A stretch of DNA of 64,000 nucleotides, from contig CP141140.1 of the NCBI GenBank assembly GCA_035235625.1, forward strand, positions 36,963,351-37,027,350. The letters run 5' to 3'. This DNA comes from Saururus chinensis. Its lineage: Eukaryota; Streptophyta; Magnoliopsida; Piperales; Saururaceae. Below are positions 35,472 through 47,539 of this stretch, in pieces. A program made the translations under genes and the position numbers. Position 1 is the first letter of the stretch. Every line of letters begins with the position of its first letter. The notes under the pieces were generated by a model. It saw nothing but the letters and a program-made list of their open reading frames with translations. It had not been told where the DNA came from and ran no database searches.

Positions 35472-37218
35472 TGTTAAGATAGCTATTAGTGGTGTGATTT
35501 AATTATTAGTTAATTTGGGCAATGTTAATTGTTTAGGAGTGTATTTGAATAAAATCAGTGTTATGCATATGTCTTACACATTTGAATATGATTGTTTATG
35601 TGATTTAGGTGATGCATGCTTCCCAAAGCATGTAGACAATGTTTAGAAAATTTTATAGTACTAGACATGCTTATAAGGGATTTAGACAACTTTATAGAGT
35701 TGTGGACACATTAGAAATATATATGGACATGAACAGAAGAACCTAATGAGCAGAGAAGAAATTTGGACGAGTTCTTGGACATAAATTGGACAGAAACGTC
35801 CATATTATAGTTATTTGATTTTGGGTGAAATTGAATATGAATTTGAGTAAATAAATTAGGCATTTCAATACCCATTTCAATTTAGTTAATGAAGAACATG
35901 TTTAAAGTTTAAAATTGAAGAATAAGAGCTGATTTTTGTGGTTGTCATTGTTGAACACGAACAAGAGAGAATAAAGAAAGGAAACTGAAAATAAAGTGGG
36001 AAAGAATTGAACAACAAGAAAGCTTATAAAAGGAATGCTTAAACATAGCAAGAAGCTCTTATATTGGGACGGAATTGGGTACTTAAACAAGGAAAATAGT
36101 TGTTATGCAAAAAACTATTTAGAGGCAGAGAATTGCAGAGAAGAGGAAGGAGGAGGATACAATGAACTAGGGCCAAATTTCTTCAATCTCATCTTCTGAA
36201 ATTGATGAAAGAACACTTTGAAAGTGAGAGAATTAAAGTCCAAATTGGAGGAACAAAGAAGAAGTAGAAAACAAATTTTCAGTTCACGGGTTACTGTAGG
36301 AGAACTATTCACGGCTGAAGGTTGAAGACGATGAACAGTATTCATTGGTACTGTAGCAGTTCAGAATTTTTTATTGTTTTCTCGATTTTCCTCTAAATTG
36401 TAAGTTTCTTTTCAATTATTCTAATAAAAATTTTATTTCTTAGGTTAATGAGTAGATAAATTTCTTTGCTAAGGCTGGGAGGAAGCTTCGTTAAATTATA
36501 AAATTTCATGATTATGAGACTTGATTAATTTTTCTTAATGATGGATTTATTAATGTTAATTGTTTCTACCACTTTAATTGATGAGATTGATTTGGATATG
36601 AGTTTAGTCATGCTCCTCTCATGATTTAAATTTATTTTTATTAGTTTCTTACTTGGTTTTGTCTCGTTTAATATTAAAATTAGGTATTAGTTGTAATTTG
36701 CGAATTGTGGATACAATTAATGATTTAATTTTAATCTTTTGAAGTGAGGAGAAACAATGTATTTTTTTATTATACATGAGAGCTTAATGATGATATTTTT
36801 CATAATAACAAAGATTGAATTCTAGATTCTTATGATATGATGTGGAAATATGATCAATGATCATGCTTATGAGTTTCTATAATTTAATGAATATGGATTC
36901 CTATGCCTTAGTATTTTGTTTATTCCCTGGTGTTTTGCTTATTTGACAGTGTTTTGTTGATTTTGTATTGCTTTCTTATTCTTAGATTAAAGCTTTAGAG
37001 TTTTGATTTAGATAGTTTAATTACCTTAAAATCTTATTTGCTTTTGTTGGTTACTTTAGCCCAATTATTAACTTTATATTTGTTAACTAGATTAGGGTTT
37101 ATTTGAGATAGATTAAATTTGGTTATCCGATTTCAAGTCTATGTGGGATTGACACTTGATTTAGCCGCTTAACTACTATAGATTCGTGTGCTTGCAAGTA
37201 AACAATTAAACTTTAACA
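35472..37218 (+). mobile_element. Solo LTR E, about 1.75 kb, no TSD
   Basis: TGTTAAGATAG...CTTTAACA. A TATA box (CTTATAAAAGG) lies near 36023, and the end region reads 'gtgggattgacacttgattt', again typical of Athila/TAT-like LTRs. The flanks are ATTTA (left) and ACGGG (right), not a duplication. It joins LTR copies of opposite orientation (D on the left, B on the right), so a rearrangement after or during insertion is likely. Confidence 0.7.
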
Positions 37219-37912
37219 ACGGGCGGAGGAGATGGAACTGGGCTGGGTGGAGTGGCCCACATCCTTCGCCAGACCAAGGCAGAGCTGAACAAAGGTCTGG
37301 TCGGTCGTGTCTCACCGCTGGCGGTCTCTATTTCACCAAATATAGAGCACTATCGAAAAAATAGGGCAAAGGGGAAAAATGGACTGGGGTGGCGGAGGAG
37401 AGGCCCTCTAGGGCCGGGAAGGGTGGCCTCCCACCATCGCCTACCCAAGGCGACACAATCAAAACAGAGAGGGGAGAGGGCAAACCGGGGAGGAGGGCGG
37501 CACGGCCATGGGGGCCAGGAACTGTGCCCCTTGGCATCGCACCACTGAAGCGGAACAGGTGGTGGTGGCCTGGCGACCGCCGGCCGCCGGAAGAGAGATC
37601 GAAGCCAAGGGGCAATTCTCTATTTTGGTCTATTCCGGATCGGGCTCGACTGAGCTCAATCCATTTCTCTTTTTTTTTGTTACTTCTTCCTTATCCTCTT
37701 CTCTCTCTCATATTCTTTCTTTTTCAATTTTTGCGCCGTAAGCGCACATTGAGGCCCACGGCCTAAGACTGACCCCACACCCGACTCTACGAGTATAAAT
37801 ACTGAGTTCAAATACGCAAAAGCGTCACATTTTCCCACTAAAAATGATAAAAAAAAATAGAAGAAAAATGTCAGGAAATTGTAGAAAAATCAAGGACATT
37901 ACATTCTTCCCT
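37219..37912 (-). repeat. 3' LTR of element B, proximal part
   Basis: On the minus strand it begins TGTAATGTCC at 37912, directly preceded by CCAAGGAGGGAAGAA, a polypurine tract. The body matches 39291-39867 and 29612-30440 (inverted). The coding-like frames in 37252-37766 are shared LTR sequence. Confidence 0.8.
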
Positions 37913-39290
37913 CCTTGGAAAAGTTTCATCCCCGAAATTTCCAAATCAACTTACAACATAGAGCTAAAACAACAAATACCTTAGGGTATCTCTCTATCAT
38001 ATCTGCTTGAACATCCCAAGTTGCCATTTTGGGAGTTTGATATTTGCCACAATATCTTCACCACAGGAATGACCTTTGTCATCCACAACTTACCTTGTTG
38101 TTCGAAGGATCTGACTAAAGTGCTTCGCAGCACAAACTGGAGATCACTTCACCTCCATTTATCATAACACTCTTTGTGGCTTTGAGTTGTCTGAAGCCCT
38201 TACCTGGCTAACTTTACCTTACCGCACAATGCCAAATAATTCACATTTGAGCATCTACAGTTCACTTACTTCAACCCAACATGTCGGCGAATCACAGTGT
38301 CCTTTCATACAAGACCTCGAGAGTCATCCAACCTAAGCAAGAGACTTATTCTTAAAAGTTGCTTAAACATATGACATCAATGCATAAACGTAGGGATACA
38401 ACCTAGTTCTTCACCGACAAAATCCAACTATCCCCAAGATCATACTCTTGGTCAAACAATCTTCTTAACCATAAGTTCTGTCGACTCATCCTTGAGTTCG
38501 TTCCACTCTCACAAGTCATCCCGCACGATGCCCTAGAGGTACAGAGTGCACAAAGCACTAACTCAACGAACTTTACCATTCTCTTAGGCAGAAATTCCAG
38601 TAAGTCATCAGGGACTAAATTCCTGACACTTCTTCTCAAACAAGCTGCCAAAAGGCTCTACAACCTTTAGTCGTGCATCGCCTAACTTGAATAGTTCACC
38701 CAAAGCTTAGGGCTGACCATTTTCAAACACCCTAGGTACAACATTCAAACCTTCAGGGCACAAAAACATCACTTGTGTCTTATGACAGCCAACCACTACT
38801 CACTGTGCAGCCAACCAATCATCAAATGCACACCAAACTCACACCCTCCTTCCCAAAATCTTATGTGGTAACCACCACACTCACTAGTGTTGAAGTAGTT
38901 ACCTCAAAGGTTGTCCACAATCTTGGAAGCTCGGAATCTTCCTTTTAAACTGCTCTTAACTAAATCTCCGGAAGGAGGTGAAAGGAGTCTCATAGTCCAC
39001 CCATTATAAACTCCCTTGCCTCCAGCAAAATGGATTTCAATTCCTTCCGATAATGAAGGTCATGGAAATATACTCCATCTAGGTCATAAGCTGACCAATT
39101 AGGAAGGATATGTCTGATAGATTTTTGCCAATCACTTGCGACCTCTATCAGATCGTAAGTGGTCTTAACCACTCTCCGGTCATTCGGAGTCCACAAAATC
39201 ACACAAAGTGCTTTGTAATCTTAGTTCAAACACTAGCAACATTCGGCTCTCTTAACAACCATTAAAGGTGCCAACCAACCTTTCATAAAC
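37913..39290 (-). mobile_element. Internal remnant of element B
   Basis: Lies between two LTR starts of the same family and ends in a purine-rich tract beside 37912. The text just before that tract (gaaatttcggggatgaaac) is the common 3' tail of chromovirus polyproteins. Two minus-strand frames (38403-38651; 38990-39202, ...SAYDLDGVYFHDLHYRKELK) match nothing I recognise. Probably a gutted, non-autonomous element. Confidence 0.55.
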
Positions 39291-39867
39291 CAGACAGGTG
39301 GAGGAGAGGCCCTCTAGGGCCAGGAGGGGTTCCCTCCCACCATCACCGGCCCAAGGCGGAGCCGTGGGCAGCTAGCCTGCCCTTGCCGGCCCACGGCAGC
39401 AGCAGCACAATCAAAACAGAGAGGGGGAGAGGGCAAACCGAGGAGGAGGGTAGTGCGGCCATGGGGGCAGGGACAGTGGCCCCTTGGAGTCGCACCGCTG
39501 AGGCAGAACCGGCGGTGGTGGCCTGGCATCCAATTGGCGGCCGGCAGTCGCCGAAAGAGAGATCAAAGCCGAGGGGTAGTTCTCTGTTCTGGTCTCTTCC
39601 GGATTGGGATTGACTGAGCTCAATCTGTTTCTCTTTTTTTTTCTTTACTTCTTCCTTATCCTCTACTCTCTCTCATATTCTTTCTTTTTCAATTTTTTGT
39701 GCCGTAAGCACACATTGAGGCCCACAGCCTAAGACTAACCCCACACCCAACTCTACTGGTATAAATACTGAGGCCAAATAAGCTGAAGCGTCACATTTTC
39801 CCACCAAAAATGATAAAAAAAATAGCATAAAAATTACAAGAAATAGTAAAAATTCAGGGACATTACA
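39291..39867 (-). repeat. Truncated 5' LTR of element B
   Basis: Starts TGTAATGTCC on the minus strand and runs 577 bases before breaking into the internal remnant; more than 3.5 kb of the expected LTR is deleted. The GTAGG duplication follows at 39868-39872. Confidence 0.78.
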
Positions 39868-40826
39868 GTAGGTATCCAGATAAAATATGACAATTCTCGG
39901 TTTAATCCCAACCTATCCAGAAAATACACGTACTATAATTTAATTCAGTGCAGGTAAAACATAGCACATGTATAGCATTTTTCAAAAAACATAAGCAAAT
40001 AAGTATGATGGAGTAAAAATGGTGCATAAAATTTCAACGATTTGAGCAGAGCATAAGCTAGAGTTTAAGACCCCCTACCTTAGGTTTGGGTAGATAATTT
40101 GTGGTTGTAGAGAGCTCAATCGGAAAAACGGACGCCATCATAGTGTTCGATACAGTTGATTAAGTTGAAAATATATTTTGAACAACCTAATTTGGCCTTA
40201 AAATGACTCAAAACAGAGAGTCAAAAGTTGACATGTGGTAGAGTAGAAATGGAGTAAAAACGTGAAGTTTTTTATAGCTGAACTAAACCACACGACATGC
40301 AATGCGCACATCAGCACCACGCGTGCCACGTGATTCCACGTGATACTGCGGAACCTGGTCCCGTGTCGACCGCATGACGCCACATTGTGCGATCAAGCCA
40401 CACGACTTTGCACTGCGGCGCGGCTCAGCATCGATTAACGCAATGGTTGTGCTAACCGATGAAAAAATAACATTTTTTTTACTTTTCTAAATTTAAAAAT
40501 GACATGACTTTTTAACAACAAATCAGAATTACATGTTCTTGGTACCGATAGACTCGTATCGACAAGGCCTTCAAAACAAGACAACTCAAGGATATGTTTT
40601 ATTGCAGTTTTACCATGGGTCCTTCCCATGAAGCACACTTCCCACGATCAATCTTATGGCTCTGATGTCCGATTTAAATTATTCAAAAGCCGTTATGTTC
40701 GTCATTTAGAGTTCTACCACAACTCTTTAGGTACTAAATCCAAAATAGTACTCTATCAAAAAAATATATTAAAATCCTATTATTAGTTTTAAGAAACGTA
40801 TCGAAAATTAGGGTTGCCACATTGGG

Positions 40827-41225
40827 GTTTCTTCCCCTTTTTCTTGAAGTTTATTTTCCTGGGTCTACCTTGACCACCACCTCTGTTGGAGCCTCCATGC
40901 TGGGCAAGGTTGGCAGATGCACTAGAGGCATTCACATGGCTTCTTCTCTCCTATTCAAGTCAAGCTTGGCGCTGGGGTTATCCATTATGAGCTTTTTATC
41001 AAAGATGTTCAGAGCTATGACCACACCCTCCCAGGACTTAGGGAGACTTTTTATGACAGTGGCACTTGGACACTCTCATTAGTGGGGTTCTCAAGAATTT
41101 CTAAATTACTGGCAATGATGGACATGGAATTTATGTGCTCAAGCACATTGTCTCTTTCATTCTCATGTTTTGATAGTAGGTTTGAAGCATCCAAATGTGA
41201 GCCTTTGTGTGCACTCCATACTACC
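40827..41225 (-). pseudogene. Copia F gag, C-terminal half
   Basis: Minus-strand frames give KHENERDNVLEHINSMSIIA and NLEILENPTNESVQVPLS, the region after the gag core in copia elements, then a GGG-rich basic linker (RGGGQGRPRKINFKKKGKKPQ-type, about 40827-40890) that continues into the zinc knuckle at 18566. Several stops are present. Confidence 0.75.
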
Positions 41226-42310
41226 TAGCGAGAGTTTAATATTTGTCTACTCAACCTAGTAGATCACTTGATTGTTCCTAAAACTAGTACTTTGACAAGT
41301 ACGAATTAAGAGTTCTAATCTATTTCCCTAAATTTTTTTTATATAGCGAAAACACTAAAATTCTTATCTATGTGCACTTTCGATGAATCAATCTATCAAA
41401 CCATAAGCATTCAATTCATACATAAACACACAACAATTTAATGTAGAAAACCCAAACTCGGGTAAAAAAACCATCACAATCCCAATAAGGAACCAAATCA
41501 ATACACTACTAGCAAGCAAGATAATTACATTAACATAAGCAAACCACCAACCTTTATTTTGATTCTAACATAAACTCCTTATGTTTAGATTTCCACTTCT
41601 TGTCATTATTGTCCTTCATGTCTTCTCCTTCAAGCACTTGAAACTTTTCTTCTTTGTTTTCTTCTAACCTTCAACAAGCTATTCTTGTTATATTGACTTT
41701 GACTTCTTGAAATCTTCAATCTCTCATTGAAAATATTCTATAGTTGCTCTTTCAAACTTCTATATGAGATCTCTTCTAAGCTATAGAACAACTTCATGAA
41801 TTCATTATTGATCTTCAACTTAAGATTTTTGTGAATTCAATTAGAAAACAATATGCAAAGGTCTTTCCCTTCTTCTCTATCTTTTTCAAAGTTTTCATCT
41901 CTCAAAATTTATGACTTCTTATCCTTTATATAGCTCTCCAAACAGATTTAGGTCCTTGGCTTTAACGAGGAAAGAAATTGAATTCAGAATGACTAATTTA
42001 GGGCAGCAATAACTGCTAGCGATTGATCATTTACTATTTTCTGAACACACAATACTTTAAGTGATCGATCAATAAACGAAGTGATTTATTGATAACTCTC
42101 GGCATTGTTTTATACATGGCTGAATCAAGTACTGATCAATTGTTCCATTTAGATTTATGTCCAATGATCGATCATTCTGATAGTTTAATTACCATTTTGC
42201 CTTTTTACCCTGAAATCACTTCTGAAACTTCTCTAAGTAATTTTCATATGCGGATGAGATCTAAATAAGCAACTACATTTAATTAGATTTAAAGACTAAG
42301 TACATACCTA
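41226..42310 (-). mobile_element. Probable solo copia LTR inserted in copia F gag
   Basis: Splits gag into two halves. On the minus strand a TATA box (CTATATAAAGG, about 41925-41935) and, further on, a 'tttgggttttctacatt' leader-like stretch resemble plant copia LTRs. No coding potential. The exact ends and TSD were not found. Confidence 0.5.
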
Positions 42311-42630
42311 AGTTCTTGACATAATTTTACAAAGAAATTATCCAAAAAAACCTAGCATATGGCACATATGTTCTTATACTTAGCAACTGCTTATATCATT
42401 TCCTTCATAGTCTTATGCTTCTCAAAAAGCATTTGAATATTTGGCTTCATGAAAGTAGGGATACCCAGGTTCTTGACATAACTTTTACAAAGAAACTAGC
42501 CAAAAAAATCTAACATATAGCACATGTGTTCTTATACTTAGCAACTGCCTCTATCATTTCCTTGACAATCTTATGCTTCTCAAAAAGCATTTGAATATTT
42601 GGCTTCATGAAAGTGGGGATAGTAGTCCTT
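42311..42630. repeat. 160-bp tandem duplication at the gag break
   Basis: 42311-42470 and 42471-42630 are near copies: both carry 'gttcttgacata', 'ttcttatacttagcaactgc' and 'aaaaagcatttgaatatttg'. The second copy joins the intact gag N-terminal frame. Confidence 0.88.
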
Positions 42631-42839
42631 GCCTTTGCATCCTCCACCTTGAACTTTTCATACGATCTCTTCTGTGTAGCAATGGAGGAGTCAACAGATA
42701 GGTCCACTACTTGGTCCAACACGTGGGCCAAGTTGTTTAGAAAAAGTATGTGCCTGATCCTTCTTTTCAAGATGAGGTACTTTGTATTGTTAAGCTTCTC
42801 AATCTTGCTCAATTCACTTTCAACTATACGGGAAAACAT
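42510..42839 (-). pseudogene. Copia F gag, N-terminal half
   Basis: Frame of 109 residues: KLNNTKYLILKRRIRHILFL, DAKARTTIPTFMKPNIQMLF, EKHKIVKEMIEAVAKY. This matches the UBN2/DUF4219-type copia gag pattern (leader, K-x-R-I, 'DAKAR', 'FEKHKTAKEM'). It stops at the 160-bp duplication. Start near 42839 (M of MFSRIV). Confidence 0.75.
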
Positions 42840-45800
42840 GGCTAATTAAGGAAGTAACTGTAGTAACAAACTTTCAATAAGATAGTTAGTAATCAATATC
42901 AAGAAATATTCTATAAAAACTTAGATGGCCTAAAAGTAAAGTGACTCATATTAATGTAAGTAACTTAGATATTCACTCTCAGCAAGATATTGTGTGCGGA
43001 GTCTAAAAAATAATGTGAATTTATAACTATGCCTTTAGCCTTGGGTTAAAGTGCAACAATTCACAACCAATGATAGAGTAGGCTTATAAATCAACATTTG
43101 ATATCAATAGTCATCATATATAATGAGTGAACATCAAGCATTCAACCAGCAAGAAGTTATGTCAAAAAAACAAATTATATATGAACTATGTGAATTTACC
43201 AAATTGCACTTGTATATTGGATTAACAAAATTCACAAATAACACTTTTGCAATTAAATCATATACATCAAACACTCAATTATAGCATAAATGAGCAATAA
43301 ATATTTTTGGATAGTAAGAATTTCAGCAAGCCAATAATTACAACAATATCACTCTAGGCTTGTTTTAGTAAACTAGGACATTCGGGGTAAATTTTAAATT
43401 ATTAAAAAAAAATATAATATCAAAACACCAAAAATCATCACATTCCAGTCAATTAGGGTCTTGCTAAACCCCTAGAAAAATTATGGAATAAAATAACGAT
43501 TTGGGAATTTTTAGCAAGTAATGACCAAAATACCCTAATCATGCATTGAGCGTATGACACGGTTCCAAATTCAAAGTAGTCCCAAATTATATGGAGACAT
43601 GCATACAATCATAATAAAGGATCCCATTTAAACAAAAATTGGATTACACTTATGTGGAGAGAGAAATCAAATTCAAAAATTGCATCCAACAAAGGGTCGG
43701 GAAGGGACAAAATTAGAAAATTTTGGCTTCTCCACCAAACCAAAGCACCAATACCACTATTGGATGACATCAATAGAAGCTTGGTGGTGAGACCATCCAG
43801 TGCAGGCACAAAAAAATAAAATTTTAACTCCCTCAACAATAATTATATTGCAAATCATGAAGAATAAGTATACATAAGCAATAATCCACAATTCTAAGAT
43901 TAATTAATAATTAATCAAAATTATAATTAAGGGCTAACATATACTAACCTTTAGGGTCTAAGCCCCTAGGACATGGCCTTTGCACACATCCAAGAAAAAT
44001 TTGCGCCCTATTTTAGATCTAATTAAATATATAAGAGGGGGATGTGAAATACTTCATAGTAGAAATTGTGATTAAGATCACCACAACCCATATAGCATAG
44101 AGGGGAAGAGAACACCTTGTGAAAGTCTCCTCATGACATGCACAAGCGTCGATTGACTACATTCTTCACCTTGCCCGTAGCCTAAGAAGAGAGCCTAGTG
44201 CGTGCTAAGGGTGAGAGTGAGAGATGGATGAGAGTGTTTCGCTCTTGATCACCAAATCAAAGGCAAAACAGGAGAGAGGTGGTGACTCAACCCAAGGAGA
44301 GGGGAGCCACACATAAATCGAGAAGAGAAAGAGAGGAGAAAAGTGGGAGGGGTGGGTAGCTGCTCCTTCATGTGGAGAGTGAGGGTGAGTGTGTGGGGAG
44401 AGAGGGGATTCAAAACTCTTCTTTGTTGGGCTAGAACTCTAGGCCCAACAAGACTCTTCCTACTTGGGCTTCCTAGTTGAGTGTTAATCAAGGTTATGAG
44501 TTCAACTCTAAGAGCTCATGGAGGCCTAGCACACCTATCATGGCCATGCTCATTTGAGGGGTGAACCATAGTGTGTTCACGTGGATCTAGGGACGGATGT
44601 AAGAATTTTAGTCAAGATGGTCATAAAATTACAAAGGTGTAATTTTTCTTTCTATATTAAACAAGTAAGCTAGCAAAGTAATAGTTAAGATGTACTGAAG
44701 AAAACATATGAGAAAACTAGTAAACATAAATAATTATGATAACTACTAAAAAATATAATAAGTGTCTAATATACATTAAATACATATCCATTCAATATTT
44801 AATTAATTTTGTTCACAACAATTTCTATAATTATCTTGAATTCTAGAGCAAACCAAGAAGTGTTAATAACGTCTTCAAAAGGAACACATTGGCATCCCAC
44901 TCACCAACTCCTCATTGGGACTTGCCAGTTAAGGAGAAAAGACAATTGAGAGAGGCTGGTGGAAAACTAGTGTATTTCTATCACGGTCGAAGCCTAGAGC
45001 CCAGAGGGAGGACTAGAGGACACTGGAACCATAGGTGAAGAGTGGAGGACGAAGGCCAGGAGGGGGGAGTAGAGGAGACAAATTGTAATCAGAAGCCGGA
45101 AGGAGGCATGCATGAGTTGGCCGAAATCGGGTTTGGGAGGGAGAATGTGACACGATGAGCTAGAGCTCCAAACTAGAATTTTGAGGAATATTTGTTAATA
45201 AAGGCCAGAGCCTGGTGGGAGCGTTGGAGACTGCTGGAACTAAAGGTGGAGGATGGAGGACAATGGAGAAAATTGATGGTCAGAGGATGAAAGCCAGGAG
45301 GAGGTGTGTGCTTATCAACCACAAATGTACTTGGGTGGGAGGAGGTAATGCAATGAGCTCTAAACTGGAATTTTGGAGAAGAATGGTTTACTAGATGAAG
45401 AAGTTGGTTTAATCAAGTCATGAAGATGGGTTGATAAACCCCAAAAAGCCGAAGGCCAAAATCAAAGGCCACCCCAATTATCTAAGACACAAGTAACCTA
45501 AATAAAAATAAAAATAAATGTTAGGTATAATGGGTTGGTCCAAGTTGCTCTTTCAATTTACTGGTTTCTTGGGTGAATGTGAAATTGACTTCAACTAGTA
45601 GAAGTCAATGGATTTTGAGAAGGGGTCAATAGTTAGATATGCTTTTTTTTTCTTTAGCCTAACCCAATAGTTTATTTAGGAGGGGGTATTGATAATTTTG
45701 AAAAATAATGGGGGTCATTTGACTGCCATGCCTCCAACTAAGGTTAGTCCTTGCGTGGGTCCTGCTCTAGGTTAAGCACTTGTTTGGGGCCCATAAAATG

Positions 45801-46504
45801 TGTACATGCATGATTATCTATAATATAACTAAGTATAACTAGAACTAAGTGTGTGCGTGTGACTTGGGCCCACCAAACATGTGTAACAATGGGTAATAGG
45901 TTATGAGTCCACCCCACATACCTCGACACCCCTATGACCTTGAATTGGTTCACCCTAACCGGACCTCAAGTGACCAATATGGGCCAAACACTATAATTGA
46001 GTCTAACACATTACACAGCAAGAAAAGACCAATTAATGAAATCAGGCCAGGCTAGATCCATTTGCTAAGCCTATGCAAATGCAATAGATTTATGTGGAGG
46101 GCCCGTAGCGTTTTCCTTGATGGTATACTTGCAACAGATTCTGTTTGTTAGTTAAAGTTCAATTGGAGGAAATAAATAACTCACATTAACGCTCAAAATC
46201 TCAAAATGAATGAGTAGAGTTTAGATCGGATACCAATTTTCTGCCCTTTGGATTAAGTTGACCAATAAGTCTTTGAGCCACGAGTGAAGTTGGAACATAG
46301 GAGTTTTTTTTTGGGTGAACTGAATGTAAACCATTAACTCATTGGATCCACCTAGCCGGTCGGGGCTCCATAACTAATGCCTGTGACATACATACTGTCT
46401 TAACATAATACGTAGAGGCTAACATAATTTATATACAATAAGTTAGATATACAAATAACTTATAGTCTAGGCATTGATCGCATAGCCCAATCATGAAAAA
46501 TATA
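42840..46504. other. Spacer with LTR-like debris; no gene seen
   Basis: AT-rich to mixed sequence. Around 43930-44600 is a purine-rich, multi-'gagag' region of the type seen in LTR U3/R regions. 44985-45180 and 45200-45400 are diverged duplicates (shared order: 'gccagag', 'gaggacRatgg', 'aagccaggagg', 'atgagct', 'aaactRgaattttg'). Frames of 60-80 residues have no domains. Confidence 0.5.
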
Positions 46505-46641
46505 CTTTATTCATCCTAAATTAATAGTTCTATTTGGGTAAAAAGTTTATTCTACATTAATAGTTTTATTTTGTTAAATTTAAGTGGTTATGTACTTAAA
46601 AAGAAGTATCACAAGCTTATTTACATTATCTTAGATGTGGG

Positions 46642-47458
46642 TGTTAGAAGTGGGCATTATATTTAATAGGTTAAGCCCATATCATTAAGGAGGGTATAAT
46701 ATTTATATGGGCTAAGCTCATAATATTTATGTGCGTCAAACCCATATTACTTAAGTGGGTCAAGCCCATATGGAAGAAAGCTCAAGCTCACTTTGTGTTG
46801 AATGAGAATCACACATGTGAATTGGTTAAAAAAGTAAATAGTCCCGTATCGCCTAGAAGAAGTTAATGGTGTTGGTATATAAGACATTAGTTTCATCATT
46901 CAAGTTAGGCACTTGGGTCAATCCACTTTTGTGGGGGAGAGAGATGTTGGACCAATGCACCTAGGTGGGCTAACCCACACATGCGTACCGCCACTGCCGT
47001 CTAGTCAGGTTGGGTTGGGTTGGGTCAACAAGATAATATTTTTGAGACAAATTCATTTGGTTTTATTTTTTATTAACCAAAATGGGTCCGATATTGTTTT
47101 CACTAAAGAATGAGTCCGTTAATGGATGGATACATCCGTTTGAAAGGGAAAGGGTGTCTTAAACAAGATTTCCTATAAAATCATTGAAAACGATTTTTGC
47201 ACTAATCCGACATTGGATTTCCATCCATTTCCATTTCTGTGAGAGTATACATACTATGGTTCACTGCATATACTGTGTTGGAGGTGCTCCTACAGTACGT
47301 GGTTAATCGTCTTATCCTAGGAGGCAGACGCCCAAGAGTCCTAAGCACTGTTAGGGAGGGCGACTTCTATCTTAAGGACAGAATGACTTGCTTGATTCGA
47401 TTATAATCATTCCAATAAGATTTCTCATCATAATATTTGCAAAGGTATGAAAATAATA
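46642..47458 (+). repeat. 5' LTR of copia J
   Basis: TGTTAGAAGTGGGCATTATA at the start; the TATA box TATATAAG at 46876-46883 follows 'ggtgttgg'. The 3' end is set by alignment with the other LTR and is not a canonical CA. Confidence 0.85.
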
Positions 47459-47539
47459 ATCTTAAGATATAATTTTTTACATATTTTTGTACTTTTTTAT
47501 TTTGCATGTAGAATAGTAAGTTTATAAGTTATATTATGT

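Larger units (their letters stand above)
19260..39867 (-). mobile_element. Gypsy-type element B with 4.5-kb-class LTRs, bounded by a 5-bp TSD
   Basis: The right end on the minus strand begins TGTAATGTCC (39867) and the left end finishes GGGCGTTACA (19260). GTAGG flanks both ends exactly (19255-19259, 39868-39872). Parts in coding order: a truncated 5' LTR (39867-39291), a 1.4-kb internal remnant (39290-37913) ending in a purine-rich tract, a 3' LTR start (37912-37218), then younger DNA (37.2 to about 22.9 kb), then the rest of the 3' LTR (about 22850-19260). The two 3' LTR parts sum to about 4.3 kb, close to the 4523 bases of solo LTR A. Confidence 0.72.
18567..40821 (-). mobile_element. LTR G (about 1.64 kb once later insertions are removed)
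   Basis: On the minus strand it starts TGTGGCAACC at 40821 and runs to about 18567. TTGGG flanks it on both sides (18562-18566 and 40822-40826). It sits in the gag of copia F, and excision rejoins gag in frame (...KKGKKPQ then GGGKGNN). Its own sequence is 40821-39873 plus 19259-18567; the interval is element B and its contents. It is related to the LTR at 1-865. The left terminus does not read as a canonical CA end, so that boundary may be off by a few bases. Confidence 0.75.
10938..42839 (-). mobile_element. Old copia retrotransposon (element F), split into five pieces by later insertions
   Basis: Minus-strand pieces in coding order are: gag N-terminal half (42839-42311), gag C-terminal half (41225-40827), zinc knuckle to RNase H (18566-16095), polypurine tract and 3' LTR start (about 15953-15695) and the rest of the 3' LTR (11166 to about 10938). 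The intervening DNA is younger insertions. Joining across the 18567-40821 insertion keeps the gag frame and leaves a TTGGG duplication, strong proof that the pieces were one element. The 5' LTR was not recognised beyond 42839. Confidence 0.8.

Noticed and set aside
37252-37766. Proline- and arginine-rich frames as host exons
   Set aside because: The same sequence recurs at 39300-39613 and inverted at 29660-30440, i.e. LTR sequence.
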